64,000 nucleotides of DNA from Kitasatospora sp. SolWspMP-SS2h (GCF_003259315.1 NZ_QLLT01000014.1:1-64000), one strand, 5' to 3'. Positions 16,977 through 28,915 are shown, counted from the stretch's first letter. Program-made: numbers and translations. The notes: generated from the letters alone by a model not told the origin.

Positions 16977-18245
16977 ATGGAGCACGACTCCACCGCAGAC
17001 GCAGGACAGGACACCGCACCGCTCCGGATCGCTCCGGCCGAACGGGCCGAGCGCCCGGCCCGGCCCGCGCAGCGGCGCACCGCCGTCCGGGTGGGCGTGC
17101 CGCTGGCGGTCGCCGCGGCGGTCGCCGCCGGCATCGGCCTGGTGCCCGCGCTCGCCAGCGACGAGGCGCCCGACCTGCCCCCGGTCAGCGCCCAGGACCT
17201 GGTCGCGAAGGCGCTCGCCGCGGACACCGACACCTTCTCCGGCACCGTCCGGATCAGCGCCGACCTCGGCCTGCCCGCCGTCCTCACCGACGCCGCGTCC
17301 GGCTCCGGCGCCCTCGGCAGCCTGGCCCGCAGCGCGGGCGCGGGCGTCGGCGGCGCCGACCCGCAGCTGAAGGCCGTCGAACTGCTCGGCGGCTCGCACA
17401 CCCTGACCGTCGCCGCGGCCGGGCCCGAGCGGCAGCGGCTCACCCTCTCCGGCGAGAAGTCCGGCTACGAGCTGGTCCACGACGGCGACCAGGTCTGGGC
17501 CTACGACCGCGACTCCCGGCAGGCCCTGCACGTCACCGGCGTCGGCGTCGGCGGCGCTGCCGGGGCCGGGGCCGGGGAGCACGACGCGGGCAGGGCCGGC
17601 ATCGGCGCGTTCACCCCGCAGGACGTCGCCGCGCGGCTCCTGGCGCACTCCGCCGCGACCACCTCCGTCACCGTCAGCGGCACCGAGCGGATCGCCGGGC
17701 ACGACGCGTACCGGCTGAGCGTCCGGCCGAAGCAGGCCGGTTCGACCATCGACGAGATCCGGGTCTCGATCGACGCCGAGAAGGGCGTGCCACTGGCCGT
17801 GCAGGTCCGCACGACCGACGGCGCGACCGCGTTCGACATCCGCTTCGGCACCCTCTCCTACGCCGAACCGGCCGCCGGGACCTTCGCGTTCACCGCCCCC
17901 AAGGGCGCGAAGGTGGTCGAGGCACCCGCCTCCGCCCTGCCGCACGACCCGCTCGCCTCCGCGCTGCCCGCGCTGCCCTCCCTGCCCGCCGAACCGGCCC
18001 CCGGGCAGGACGCGGCGGGCCGGGGTGCGGCGGGCGGGGTGATCGGCGAGGGCTGGACCACCGTGCTGCACGGCACCGCGGGCGCCGAGGCCGCGAAGGG
18101 CCTGGCCAAGTTCACCGGCCGTCCCGTCGACGGCGGCACCCTGGTCTCGACCCGCGTCGTCAACGCCCTGATCACCACCGACGGCCGGGTCTACCTGGGC
18201 GCCGTCACCCCGGAGACGCTCCAGCAGGCGGCGAAGCACTCCTGA
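16977..18245 (+). CDS. LolA-like / DUF2092 secreted or membrane-anchored protein
   Basis: A 422-residue protein. A positively charged N-terminus is followed by one hydrophobic segment, VGVPLAVAAAVAAGIGLVPA (about residues 40-60), a signal anchor or uncleaved signal. The exported part has the LolA/LppX-like beta pattern: AADTDTFSGTVRISADLGLP, LVHDGDQVWAYDRDSRQALH and the block RLSVRPKQAGSTIDEIRVSID. Such folds hold lipid in a hydrophobic cup; actinobacterial versions are uncharacterised or bind cell-envelope lipids. A Pro/Ala linker near 320-340 precedes a last segment (WTTVLHGTAG to the end). No ABC transporter gene follows here, although one often does. Confidence 0.75.
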   Translation: MEHDSTADAGQDTAPLRIAPAERAERPARPAQRRTAVRVGVPLAVAAAVAAGIGLVPALASDEAPDLPPVSAQDLVAKALAADTDTFSGTVRISADLGLPAVLTDAASGSGALGSLARSAGAGVGGADPQLKAVELLGGSHTLTVAAAGPERQRLTLSGEKSGYELVHDGDQVWAYDRDSRQALHVTGVGVGGAAGAGAGEHDAGRAGIGAFTPQDVAARLLAHSAATTSVTVSGTERIAGHDAYRLSVRPKQAGSTIDEIRVSIDAEKGVPLAVQVRTTDGATAFDIRFGTLSYAEPAAGTFAFTAPKGAKVVEAPASALPHDPLASALPALPSLPAEPAPGQDAAGRGAAGGVIGEGWTTVLHGTAGAEAAKGLAKFTGRPVDGGTLVSTRVVNALITTDGRVYLGAVTPETLQQAAKHS

Positions 18246-18262
18246 CCCGCGGGCGCGGGTCG

Positions 18263-18291
18263 GACGGCCGCCGGGGCCCGGCGGCCGTCCG
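18263..18291. terminator. Hairpin between convergent genes, followed by short repeats
   Basis: A 12-bp perfect stem (18263-18274 with 18280-18291) after the LolA-like gene, which also faces the end of the small minus-strand gene. Short GGC(T/C)GTCC-type repeats continue to about 18329. Confidence 0.7.
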
Positions 18292-18327
18292 GCTGTCCGG
18301 CCGTCCGGCTGTCCAGCCGTCCGGCCG

Positions 18328-18660
18328 TCAGAAGGCGGTGCGCCGGGTGGAGGCGGCGGCCAGGGCCAGGGCCGGGAGGTCGGCCGGCGGGACCAGGAAG
18401 AGCGGGGACCACCCGGCGCTGACCAGGCGCACCCCGGCGGTGAGGCCGTGCAGGCGGGCCAGGTGGGAGTGGCGGAGCTCGACCCGGTCGAGGCGGTAGG
18501 GCGGCAGCAGGTCGACCGGGTCGCCCGTGCCGGGGTGCCAGCGGATCTCGGCGGGCAGGCCGCGGTGCCGGACGATGCGCAGCTCGCCGCTCTGCGACCC
18601 GCCGGCCTCCCGCCGGACGGCGGGAACGTGGCGGAGCACGGGACGGGCGAGGTGCACCAC
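18328..18660 (-). CDS. Small hypothetical protein
   Basis: I do not recognise a family. The start is set at GTG 18660, because GGGAGGA precedes it, giving 110 residues. The protein is soluble-looking, Arg- and Leu-rich, with LRIVRHRGLPAEIRWHPGTG, the block DPVDLLPPYRLDRVELRHS and a hydrophobic C-terminus containing SPLFLVPPADLPALALAAA. No signal peptide. Codon use is typical for the region, so I think it is expressed. Convergent to the LolA-like gene. Confidence 0.6.
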   Translation of the reverse strand: MVHLARPVLRHVPAVRREAGGSQSGELRIVRHRGLPAEIRWHPGTGDPVDLLPPYRLDRVELRHSHLARLHGLTAGVRLVSAGWSPLFLVPPADLPALALAAASTRRTAF

Positions 18661-18861
18661 AGGAGTTCCTCCCGCGCGCCGGGACAGCTGGCGACCGGGT
18701 CGCGCAGCACGGACGTTAGCAGTCCGGGCATCCGGTTGAGGAGATCCCGCGGAGACGTTCTTCACCGGCCCCGGGCCCGCGCGCGGTGCCCGCGCGCCCG
18801 TCCGCGGCCTCGCCGCCGCCCGAGCGCCCGCCGCCCCCGTCCCGTCGGCCCACGGCGTCCG

Positions 18862-19788
18862 TCAGCCCGCTGCGGTGGCCGGCACCGGGGTGCGCCGCCG
18901 TTCGACGCGCAGGCGCCGCAGCGCGTCCCAGCTGAGCACCACCAGCGCCACCCAGACCAGCGCGAACCCGGCCCAGCGGGCCGGCTCCATCGTCTCGTGG
19001 AACACCGTCACGCCGATCAGGAACTGCGAGACCGGCGCCAGGTACTGGAGCAGCCCCAGCGTGGTCAGCGGGACCCGCAGCGCCGCCGCGCCGAAGCACA
19101 TCAGCGGGACCGCCGTGATCACCCCGCTCGCCACCAGCAGCGCGGTGTGGCCCCAGCCGTGGTGGCCCAGGGTGCCCTGGCCGCGCACCTCCAGGTACAC
19201 CAGGAACGCCACCGCGAACGGGAACATCACCGCGCTCTCCACCGCGAGGCTCTCCGCCCCGCCCAGGCCGACCTTCTTCTTCAGCAGCCCGTAGGTGGCG
19301 AACGAGAACGCCAGCGTCAGCGCGATCCACGGCGGCCGGCCGTACGCCACCGTCAGCACCAGCACCGCGACGGTGCCGACGCCCACCGCCGTCCACTGCG
19401 CCGGGCGCAGCCGCTCGCGCAGCACCAGCACGCCGAACGCGATCGTCACCAGCGGGTTGATGAAGTACCCCAGGCTGGTCTCCACCACGTGCCCGGAGTT
19501 CACGCCCCAGATGTAGACGCCCCAGTTCACCGAGACGGTGGCCGCCGCGAGCGCCAGCATGCCCAGCCGCCGGGGCTGGCGCAGCAGCGGCCGGACCCAC
19601 GCCCAGCGCCGCCGCACCAGCAGCATCGCCGCGACCGCGACCAGCGACCAGGCCATCCGGTTGGCCAGGATGTCGGCCGCCCCGGCGGGCTCCAGCAGCG
19701 GCCAGAACAGCGGGAACAGCCCCCACATCCCGTACGCCGCGAAGCCGTTCCACAACCCGACCCTGGCCTCCCGCGAACCCTCCGCCAT
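18862..19788 (-). CDS. rarD: EamA-family transporter, RarD type
   Basis: A 308-residue inner-membrane protein with about ten hydrophobic segments in two EamA halves. The start GLWNGFAAYGMWGLFPLFWP and the block SVNWGVYIWGVNSGHVVETSL (WGVYIWAVN-type signature), with GYFINPLVTIAFGVLVLRER, are diagnostic of RarD. The family probably exports or imports small metabolites; RarD was named for a chloramphenicol phenotype, and its substrate is unproven. It is monocistronic by spacing. Confidence 0.9.
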   Translation of the reverse strand: MAEGSREARVGLWNGFAAYGMWGLFPLFWPLLEPAGAADILANRMAWSLVAVAAMLLVRRRWAWVRPLLRQPRRLGMLALAAATVSVNWGVYIWGVNSGHVVETSLGYFINPLVTIAFGVLVLRERLRPAQWTAVGVGTVAVLVLTVAYGRPPWIALTLAFSFATYGLLKKKVGLGGAESLAVESAVMFPFAVAFLVYLEVRGQGTLGHHGWGHTALLVASGVITAVPLMCFGAAALRVPLTTLGLLQYLAPVSQFLIGVTVFHETMEPARWAGFALVWVALVVLSWDALRRLRVERRRTPVPATAAG

Positions 19789-19940
19789 GGCCTGCCTGCC
19801 CCCTCACCCGCGCGCCGTCCGTGTCACCCGAAAGGTAGCGGCCCGCGAACGCGGATGTCATCCCCGAATGGTGGGGACGGTGCTGACAGTGCCGGGGTCC
19901 GGGGGAGCGGCGCTCCCCCGGGCCCCGGCGGGAAGGTCCG

Positions 19941-20974
19941 CTACCCGCCCACCGTCCAGGTGTGGGGGCCCGCGAGCAGGGCGGCGAGGTCGCCCCGGCC
20001 GCGCCGGGCCTCGGCGCGGGCGAGCTGTTCGGTCATCAGCGTGTCGTAGACCGGGCGGGCGACGTCGCGCAGGACGCCGATCGGGGTGTGGTGCAGGGTG
20101 TCGGCGTCGGCGAGGCGGGTGAGGGCGAAGGCGGTGGCCGGCCCGGCCGCGTGGGCGTCGTGGACGATCGCGGTGCCCTCGCCGCGCGGGGCGATGCGCA
20201 GTTCGCCGTCCGGGTCGCGCACCACGTGGCGCTCGGCGCCGACCAGGACCGGCTGCCCGTGTTCGAGGCGGATCAGCGCCTCGTCGCGGGTGCCCGGCTC
20301 CTTGAGGAGCTCGAAGGCGCCGTCGTTGAAGATGTTGCAGTTCTGGTAGATCTCCACCAGCGCGGTGCCCTCGTGCTGCGCGGCGGCCCGCAGCACGGAC
20401 TGCAGGTGCCGGCGGTCGGAGTCGATGGTGCGGGCCACGAAGGTGGCCTCGGCGCCGACGGCCAGCGAGAGCGGGTTGAAGGGGGCGTCGAGCGAGCCCA
20501 TCGGCGTCGACTTGGTGATCTTGCCGACCTCGCTGGTGGGCGAGTACTGGCCCTTGGTCAGGCCGTAGATCCGGTTGTTGAACAGCAGGATCTTCAGGTT
20601 GACGTTGCGGCGCAGCGCGTGGATCAGGTGGTTGCCGCCGATGGAGAGCGCGTCGCCGTCACCGGTGACCACCCACACCGACAGGTCGGGGCGGGAGGCG
20701 GCCAGGCCGGTGGCGATCGCCGGGGCGCGGCCGTGGATGGAGTGCATCCCGTAGGTGTTCATGTAGTACGGGAAGCGCGAGGAGCAGCCGATGCCGGAGA
20801 CGAAGACGGTGTTCTCGCGCCGGATGCCCAGCTCGGGCATGAAGGACTGCACGGCGGCGAGGATCGCGTAGTCGCCGCAGCCGGGGCACCAGCGCACCTC
20901 CTGGTCGGTCTTGAAGTCCTTCGCGGTCTGCGCCCCGTCCGCCTTGGGGACCAGGCGCAGGGCGGGGAAGTCGG

Positions 20975-20978
<4 letters not shown>
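19941..20978 (-). CDS. korB: 2-oxoacid:ferredoxin oxidoreductase, beta subunit
   Basis: A 345-residue subunit that holds thiamine diphosphate and one 4Fe-4S cluster. Visible: RWCPGCGDYAILAAVQ (cluster cysteines), SGIGCSSRFPYYMNTYG, and the TPP motif GDGDALSIGGNH with the following LLFNNRIYGLTKGQ. It would oxidise 2-oxoglutarate (or another 2-oxoacid) with CoA to an acyl-CoA and CO2, reducing ferredoxin. Its ATG overlaps the stop of the alpha gene (ATGA), so the two are made in equal amounts. Length fits KorB of mycobacteria and streptomycetes. Confidence 0.95.
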
Positions 20979-22924
<1,946 letters not shown>

Positions 22925-23066
22925 TGCCGCGGACCTCCTCGTCGGGGAGCCAGCAGCGGGCGTGAGCCGTGTGCCCCGTCCGCCTGGTGCACCACTGGGC
23001 ATCCTAAGCGGGCGGGGCGCGGCGGGAGGGGAACTCGCGCAGTCCGTTCGGGCGGTCAGCGGGCGG

Positions 23067-23729
23067 TCAGGACTCCAGGTAGGCGAGGACGGCGAGAACC
23101 CGCCGGTGGTCCTGCTGGCTCTGGCCCAAACCCAGTTTCTGGAAGATGTTCGACACGTGCTTCTCGACCGCGCCGTCGGAGACCACGAGCTGCCGGGCGA
23201 TGGCCGCGTTGGTGCGGCCCTCGGCCATCAGGCCCAGCACCTCGCGCTCGCGGGGGGTCAGGGCCGCCAGGGTGTCGACCTGGCGGCTGCGGCTGAGCAG
23301 CTGCTGCACCACCTCCGGGTCCAGCGCGGTGCCGCCCGCGGCGACCCGGGCGACCGCGTCGGCGAACTCGCGGACCTCGGCGACCCGGTCCTTGAGCAGG
23401 TAGCCCACGCCCCGGGTGGAGCCGGCCAGCAGCTCGCTCGCGTACTGCTCCTCGACGTGCTGGGAGAGCACCAGCACGCCCAGGGCGGGGTGCCGTCCGC
23501 GCAGCTCCACGCAGGCCCGGACGCCCTCGTCGGTGTGCGTCGGCGGCATCCGGACGTCCGCCACCACGACGTCGGGCAGGGCGCCCCCGGCGTGCAGCGC
23601 GTCGACCGTCCGCACCAGGGCGTCGCCGTCGCCGACCCCCGCCACGACCTCCATCCCGCGGTCCGTCAGCAGTCGGGTCAGCCCCTCGCGGAGCAGTACG
23701 GAGTCCTCGGCGATCACCACGCGCAACAT
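23067..23729 (-). CDS. Two-component response regulator, LuxR (NarL/FixJ) type
   Basis: A 220-residue regulator. Receiver domain over residues 1-120: acidic pocket AEDS near residue 8, probable phosphoacceptor Asp58 within VVVADVRMPPTHTDEG, and a Lys near residue 112 (GYLLKDR). LuxR-type helix-turn-helix over about 152-215: LTPREREVLGLMAEGRTNAA, then DGAVEKHVSNIFQKLGL. No histidine kinase gene adjoins it, so it is an orphan here; the partner and signal are unknown. It lies between korAB and the prenyl synthase gene, all on the minus strand with gaps over 40 bp. Confidence 0.93.
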   Translation of the reverse strand: MLRVVIAEDSVLLREGLTRLLTDRGMEVVAGVGDGDALVRTVDALHAGGALPDVVVADVRMPPTHTDEGVRACVELRGRHPALGVLVLSQHVEEQYASELLAGSTRGVGYLLKDRVAEVREFADAVARVAAGGTALDPEVVQQLLSRSRQVDTLAALTPREREVLGLMAEGRTNAAIARQLVVSDGAVEKHVSNIFQKLGLGQSQQDHRRVLAVLAYLES

Positions 23730-23774
23730 GGCACCGACCCTATCGAGAACCGGGCGGGCGCCGGGCCGCGGCCG

Positions 23775-24788
23775 CTACATGGTGCGGATCGCGACGGTGT
23801 CGCACAGCTCCTGGAGGGCGGCCTTGGCCGAGCAGTCGGGGAGGGTGTCGAGCAGCGCCCGGGCGTCCTCGGCGTAGCGCAGCGTCTCGCGGCGGGCCCG
23901 CTCCAGCGCCGGGTGGCGGCGCAGCAGGCGCAGCGCCTCGGCGTGCGCGGCGTCGTCGGCGGCCAGGTCGGTGTCGAGCAGTTCGCGCAGCCGGACGTCC
24001 TCGGGGTCGTCCGGGTCGACGGGCATCTGGCGCAGCAGCAGCACGGGCAGGGTGGGGACGCCCTCGCGCAGGTCGGTGCCGGGGGTCTTGCCGGACTCGT
24101 GGCCGTCGCTGGCGATGTCGAGGACGTCGTCGGCGAGTTGGAAGGCGGTGCCGATCCGCTCGCCGTACTGGGTGAGCAGGTCGACGATCCAGCGTTCGGC
24201 GCCGGCCATCAGGGCGCCGAAGCGGCAGGCCACGGCGATCAGCGAGCCGGTCTTGCCGGACAGCACGTCCAGGTAGTGGCGCAGCGGGTCGTCCTCGGGG
24301 CGCGGCCCGGCGGTCTCCAGGATCTGGCCGGTGACCAGCCGTTCGAAGGCGTCGGACTGGATGCGGACGGCCTCGGTGCCGAGGTCGGAGAGCACCTGGG
24401 AGGCGCGGGAGAACAGGAAGTCGCCGGTGAGGATGGCCACCGAGTTGTCCCAGCGGCTGTTGGCGCTGGGGGCGCCGCGGCGCACCGGCGCCTCGTCCAT
24501 CACGTCGTCGTGGTACAGCGTGGCGAGGTGGGTCAGTTCGACGACCACCGCGGAGGGCACCACGCCGGGCGCCGCCGGGTCGCCGAACTGGGCGGCCAGC
24601 ATCACCAGCAGCGGGCGGAAGCGCTTGCCGCCGGCCTCGATGAGGTGGCTGGCGGTCACCGTGATGAAGGGCACGTCGCTCTTGACGGCCTCGGCCAGGG
24701 CGGCCTCCACGGCCTCCATCCCGGCCTGGACGTCCCGGGTCAGATCGCGGTCCTGCACGCTCAGCCCGAAGGGCCCCACGACGGTCAC
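23775..24788 (-). CDS. Polyprenyl diphosphate synthase (menaquinone side-chain type)
   Basis: A 337-residue trans-prenyltransferase that would extend farnesyl or geranylgeranyl diphosphate with isopentenyl diphosphate. I choose GTG 24788, as AGGAG lies eight bases before it; another GTG nine bases upstream has no room for one. First Asp-rich motif DDVMD within TLYHDDVMDEAPVRRG, second DDVLD within FQLADDVLDIASDG, and the KRFRPLLVML site are clear. In streptomycetes the gene in this setting makes the long chain of menaquinone, which fits the nuo and menaquinone genes nearby. A short inverted repeat ATACG/CGTAT lies about 70 bp upstream. Confidence 0.9.
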   Translation of the reverse strand: MTVVGPFGLSVQDRDLTRDVQAGMEAVEAALAEAVKSDVPFITVTASHLIEAGGKRFRPLLVMLAAQFGDPAAPGVVPSAVVVELTHLATLYHDDVMDEAPVRRGAPSANSRWDNSVAILTGDFLFSRASQVLSDLGTEAVRIQSDAFERLVTGQILETAGPRPEDDPLRHYLDVLSGKTGSLIAVACRFGALMAGAERWIVDLLTQYGERIGTAFQLADDVLDIASDGHESGKTPGTDLREGVPTLPVLLLRQMPVDPDDPEDVRLRELLDTDLAADDAAHAEALRLLRRHPALERARRETLRYAEDARALLDTLPDCSAKAALQELCDTVAIRTM

Positions 24789-24939
24789 GCTGACCACTCC
24801 TGTCCCTGGTCGATCCAGCGGGCCGGTCCCTCAGCGCCGCCGATGCACATACGAAGCAGCGTATCCGGTCCGGAGTGGATCACTGCACGGGCATGGGCCC
24901 GACTCCTCCGGTGGCGGGGGGCGGCAGGGAGGGCGTCGG

Positions 24940-25524
24940 TCAGCGCGGGACGATCCGGGTCAGGTCCACCTCGACGGGGTACGGCAGGAGGGTGCGCAGC
25001 GTGCCGTGGTGGACGGCCGTGCCGGGTGCCGGGGCGTACACGCCGGTCTCCGCGTCCAGGTGGAACTCGTAGACCACGGGGAGGCCGTCCTCGCCGCGCT
25101 CGACCCGCCAGAAGAACGGCACGCCCGCCTCGGCGTACATGCCGGGCTTGCGGAACCGGTCGTCGCTGCGCGAGCCGTGCGAGACCACCTCGACGGCGAG
25201 GGCCACGGCGGTGGCCGGGACGCACTCCGTGGTGAAGAAGTCGAGCCCGGTGCGGTCGAAGACGATCACGTCGGGCTTGGGCACGTTGTAGGGGTCGACC
25301 AGCACGCAACGCTCGGCGGCAGCCTGGTGCGGGTCCCGCCGGGCGCTGCGGAGTGCGAAGTACAGCTCGTCGCGCACGGTGTCGTGCCACAGATTGGTCA
25401 TGCCGCGAACCACGATCGCCCCATCCACCAACTCGAACTCGAAGGGCAGATCGAGGTCCTTGACCTGGTCGTAGGTCCAGCCTCCCGAGGGCGGGGACGT
25501 CCAGTCGATCGGTTCGGCAGTCAT
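24940..25524 (-). CDS. Uma2-family (DUF820) putative endonuclease
   Basis: A 194-residue protein from ATG 25524 with GGAGG six bases before. The PD-(D/E)XK-like fold of Uma2 is suggested by FEFELVDGAIVVRGM (early Glu), VPKPDVIVFDRT and LAVEVVSHGSRSDDR followed by the Lys-containing FRKPGMYAEAGVPFFWRVE. These proteins are abundant in streptomycetes and cyanobacteria and remain of unknown function, though related to restriction-type nucleases. Another family member is at 54190. It stands alone just after the nuo operon's 3' end. Confidence 0.88.
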   Translation of the reverse strand: MTAEPIDWTSPPSGGWTYDQVKDLDLPFEFELVDGAIVVRGMTNLWHDTVRDELYFALRSARRDPHQAAAERCVLVDPYNVPKPDVIVFDRTGLDFFTTECVPATAVALAVEVVSHGSRSDDRFRKPGMYAEAGVPFFWRVERGEDGLPVVYEFHLDAETGVYAPAPGTAVHHGTLRTLLPYPVEVDLTRIVPR

Positions 25525-25667
25525 GGCCACCTCCTGCACCCAGTGTAGGAGCCGAGCCTACGGGTGGCGACGAGTGGCGGAACGCTTCACCGGCGTGCCG
25601 TTCACCCCCCGAACAGCCGTCCGGCCCCCGCTCCGGTGGGGGCCGGGGCCGGGGCCGCGGGGGCGGG

Positions 25668-27305
25668 TCAGCGGACGAACAGCGAGGCCTTAGAGGCCAG
25701 GTCGAGGAAGTACTGCGGGAGCAGGCCGAGACCGAGGGTGACCAGGACGCCGACGCCGATGGCGGTGGCGGTGAGCGGGCTGGGCACGGCGACGGCGGGG
25801 CCGGAGGGCTGCGGGTCGGAGAAGAACATCAACACGATGACCCGGATGTAGAAGAACGCGGCGACCGCGGAGGAGAGCACGCCGACGATGACCAGCGGGG
25901 TGGCCCCGCCCTCGGCCGCGGCCTGGAAGACCGCGAACTTGCCGGTGAAGCCGGAGGTCAGCGGGATGCCCGCGAAGGCCAGCAGGAACAGCGCGAACAC
26001 CGCGGCCAGCAGCGGCGAGCGGCGGCCCAGCCCGGCCCAGCTGGACAGGTGGGTGGCCTCGCCCTTGGAGTCGCGCACCAGGGTGGTCACGGCGAACGCG
26101 CCGAGCGTCACGAAGGAGTACGCCAGCAGGTAGAAGAGGACCGCCGAGACGCCGCGCCGGTCGGTGGCGATCAGGCCGGTGAGGATGAACCCGGCGTGCG
26201 CGACCGAGGAGTAGGCGAGCAGCCGCTTGACGTCCTGCTGGGTGACGGCGAGGACCGCGCCGACCACCATGGTGAGGATCGCCACGCCCCACATGACCGG
26301 CCGCCAGTCCCAGCGCAGGCCGGGGAAGGCGACGTAGAACAGCCGCAGCAGGGCGCCGAACGCGGCGGTCTTGGTGGCGGCCGCCATGAACCCGGTGACG
26401 GGCGTCGGGGCGCCCTGGTAGACGTCCGGCGTCCAGGAGTGGAAGGGCACCGCGCCGACCTTGAACAGCAGGCCGACGGCCAGCATGGCCAGGCCGATCA
26501 GCAGCAGCGCGTCGTTCTGGGTGGTGACGGCCAGCGCCGGGGTGACCGGGGCGACGCCGGAGACCGCGTCGGCGATCTCGCCGAGCTGGACCGAGCCCGC
26601 GTAGCCGTACAGCAGGGCGGTGCCGAACAGGAAGAACGCCGAGGCGAACGCGCCGAGCAGGAAGTACTTGACGGCCGCCTCCTGGGAGATCAGCCGGCGG
26701 CGGCGGGCGAGCGCGCACATCAGGTACAGCGGGAGGGAGAGCACCTCCAGCGCCACGAACATGGTCAGCAGGTCGTTGGCGGCCGGGAAGAGCAGCATGC
26801 CGCCGACCGCGAACAGGGTGAGCGGGTAGATCTCGGTGGTGCGCAGGCCCTCGCGGGTGGCGTCGCGCTCCTGCTCGCCGCCGGGGACGGCCGCGGCCTG
26901 GGCGGCGAACGCGTCGACCCGGTGGCCGTTGATCCGCGGCTCCAGCCGGCCCTCGGCGTAGGTGAGCACGGTCAGCACCGCGGTCAGCAGGATCACGCCC
27001 TGGAGGAACAGCGCGGGGCCGTCGATGGCGACCGCGCCCATCGCCAGCAGCCCGGCCTTGGTCGTGGCGTGGCCCTGCGCGGCGAGCACCACCACGGCGG
27101 CGAAGGCACCGCCGAGGCCGAGCAGCGAGACGCCCAGCTGGGCGGTGGCGCGCAGCCGTCGGGGCAGGAACGCCTCGACCAGGACGCCCAGCACCGCGGC
27201 GCCGAAGACCACCAGCATCGGGGAGAGCTGGCCGTACTCGATGTGCGGGGCGGGGATGCTCGGGCTGTTGCCGCCGGCGGCGGCCAGCGCGTGGACGGGG
27301 TTCAC
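25668..27305 (-). CDS. nuoN: NADH-quinone oxidoreductase subunit N
   Basis: A 545-residue antiporter-like membrane subunit, last of the operon, with about fourteen hydrophobic segments. The family block VGLLFKVGAVPFHSWTPDVYQ and LLAYSSVAHAGFILTGL are clear; these hold the key lysine and glutamate residues of the proton channel. GTG start overlaps the nuoM stop (GTGA). The insertion around RINGHRVDAFAAQAAAVPGG is a soluble loop typical of actinobacteria. Confidence 0.97.
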   Translation of the reverse strand: MNPVHALAAAGGNSPSIPAPHIEYGQLSPMLVVFGAAVLGVLVEAFLPRRLRATAQLGVSLLGLGGAFAAVVVLAAQGHATTKAGLLAMGAVAIDGPALFLQGVILLTAVLTVLTYAEGRLEPRINGHRVDAFAAQAAAVPGGEQERDATREGLRTTEIYPLTLFAVGGMLLFPAANDLLTMFVALEVLSLPLYLMCALARRRRLISQEAAVKYFLLGAFASAFFLFGTALLYGYAGSVQLGEIADAVSGVAPVTPALAVTTQNDALLLIGLAMLAVGLLFKVGAVPFHSWTPDVYQGAPTPVTGFMAAATKTAAFGALLRLFYVAFPGLRWDWRPVMWGVAILTMVVGAVLAVTQQDVKRLLAYSSVAHAGFILTGLIATDRRGVSAVLFYLLAYSFVTLGAFAVTTLVRDSKGEATHLSSWAGLGRRSPLLAAVFALFLLAFAGIPLTSGFTGKFAVFQAAAEGGATPLVIVGVLSSAVAAFFYIRVIVLMFFSDPQPSGPAVAVPSPLTATAIGVGVLVTLGLGLLPQYFLDLASKASLFVR

Positions 27306-28915
27306 TCCTGCTCACCTCCGTTGGTGGCGGCGACCGGGTGGGCCGGCGCGGGGTCGGTGCGGTGGACCTGGCTGAGGGTGTCGTTCACGGACGGGCCGAC
27401 CAGGTCGGTGAGCGGCTTCGGGTAGACCCCCAGCAGCAGGGTCAGCGCCACCAGCGGCGCGACGACGGCGAGTTCGCGGACCTTGAGGTCCTTGACGCCC
27501 TCGACGCCGGCCTTCACCGGGCCGGTCATGGTGCGCTGGTACAGCAGCAGGGCGTACAGCGCGGCCAGCACGATGCCGAAGGTGGCGACGACGCCGAGCG
27601 CCGGGTAGCGGCTGAAGGTGCCGACCAGGACGAGGAACTCGCTGACGAACGGAGCCATGCCGGGCAGCGACAGGGTGGCCAGGCCGCCGATCAGGAAGGT
27701 GCCGGCCAGCACCGGGGCGACCTTCTGCACGCCGCCGTAGTCGGCGATCAGGCGGGAGCCGCGGCGGGAGATCAGGAAGCCGGCCACCAGCATCCACGCG
27801 GCGGTGGAGATGCCGTGGTTGACCATGTAGAGCGTCGCGCCGGACTGGCCCTGGCTGGTCATCGCGAAGACGCCCAGGATGATGAACCCGAAGTGCGAGA
27901 TGGACGCGTAGGCGACCAGCCGCTTGATGTCCTTCTGGCCGATCGCGACCAGCGCGCCGTAGACGATGCCGATCAGCGCCAGCACCATGATCACCGGGGC
28001 GAAGGTCTTCGACGCGTCCGGGAAGAGGCCCAGGCAGAAGCGCAGCATCGCGAAGGTGCCGACCTTGTCGACCACCGCGGTGATCAGCACGGCCGTCCCG
28101 GCGGTGGACTCGCCCATCGCGTTCGGCAGCCAGGTGTGCAGCGGCCACATCGGGGCCTTCACCGCGAAGGCGAAGAAGAAGCCGAGGAACAGCGCCCGCT
28201 GCGCGTTCGGGTCGATGACCAGCTTGCCGGAGGAGATCGCGTCGGTCAGCGCGGTCAGGCTGAACGTCGCCTGGCCCTGGTTCCCGGCCGCCACGTACAG
28301 GCCGATCACGGCGGCCAGCATGACCAGGCCGCCGAGCAGGTTGTACAGCAGGAACTTGACGGCGGCGTAGGAGCGCTGGCGGTCCGAGTCGGGGCCGCCG
28401 GCCCGGTCGCCGAAGCCGCCGATCAGGAAGTACATCGGGATCAGCATGGCTTCGAAGAACACGTAGAACACGAAGACGTCGGTGGCCAGGAAGGACACCA
28501 GCACCATCGCCTCGACGGCCAGGATCAGCGCGAAGAACGCCTGGGTGCGCCGCTTGGACTCGAACGAGCCCTCGGGGACGGCGGGGTCGGCGTCGTGCCA
28601 GCCGGCCAGCATCACCAGCGGCACCAGGACGGCGGTGAGCAGCGCCAGCGCGGTGCCGATGCCGTCCGCGCCCAGCGAGAAGCTGATCCCGAAGGAGCGG
28701 ATCCAGGAGTGGGATTCGGTCAACTGGTAGCGGGCGCCGCCGGGTTCGTAGCAGGCGGCGATCGCGGCGGCCAGGCCGAGGGTGACGGCGGAGACCGCCA
28801 GCGCGACGGTCTTGGTGGTGCGCCGCCGGGCCTCGCTGGTCCCGGCCGGGAGGGCGGCGGTGAGCACCGCTCCGGCGGCCGGGACGGCACAGGTGGCGGA
28901 GAGGAGGTAGCTCAT
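27302..28915 (-). CDS. nuoM: NADH-quinone oxidoreductase subunit M
   Basis: A 537-residue antiporter-like subunit. Conserved proton-channel elements: the block FFEAMLIPMYFLIGGFG with its Glu, and AFAVKAPMWPLHTWLPNAM with its Lys, plus the block DIKRLVAYASISHFGFIILG. Its ATG shares one base with the nuoL stop (TGATG). Confidence 0.97.
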   Translation of the reverse strand: MSYLLSATCAVPAAGAVLTAALPAGTSEARRRTTKTVALAVSAVTLGLAAAIAACYEPGGARYQLTESHSWIRSFGISFSLGADGIGTALALLTAVLVPLVMLAGWHDADPAVPEGSFESKRRTQAFFALILAVEAMVLVSFLATDVFVFYVFFEAMLIPMYFLIGGFGDRAGGPDSDRQRSYAAVKFLLYNLLGGLVMLAAVIGLYVAAGNQGQATFSLTALTDAISSGKLVIDPNAQRALFLGFFFAFAVKAPMWPLHTWLPNAMGESTAGTAVLITAVVDKVGTFAMLRFCLGLFPDASKTFAPVIMVLALIGIVYGALVAIGQKDIKRLVAYASISHFGFIILGVFAMTSQGQSGATLYMVNHGISTAAWMLVAGFLISRRGSRLIADYGGVQKVAPVLAGTFLIGGLATLSLPGMAPFVSEFLVLVGTFSRYPALGVVATFGIVLAALYALLLYQRTMTGPVKAGVEGVKDLKVRELAVVAPLVALTLLLGVYPKPLTDLVGPSVNDTLSQVHRTDPAPAHPVAATNGGEQE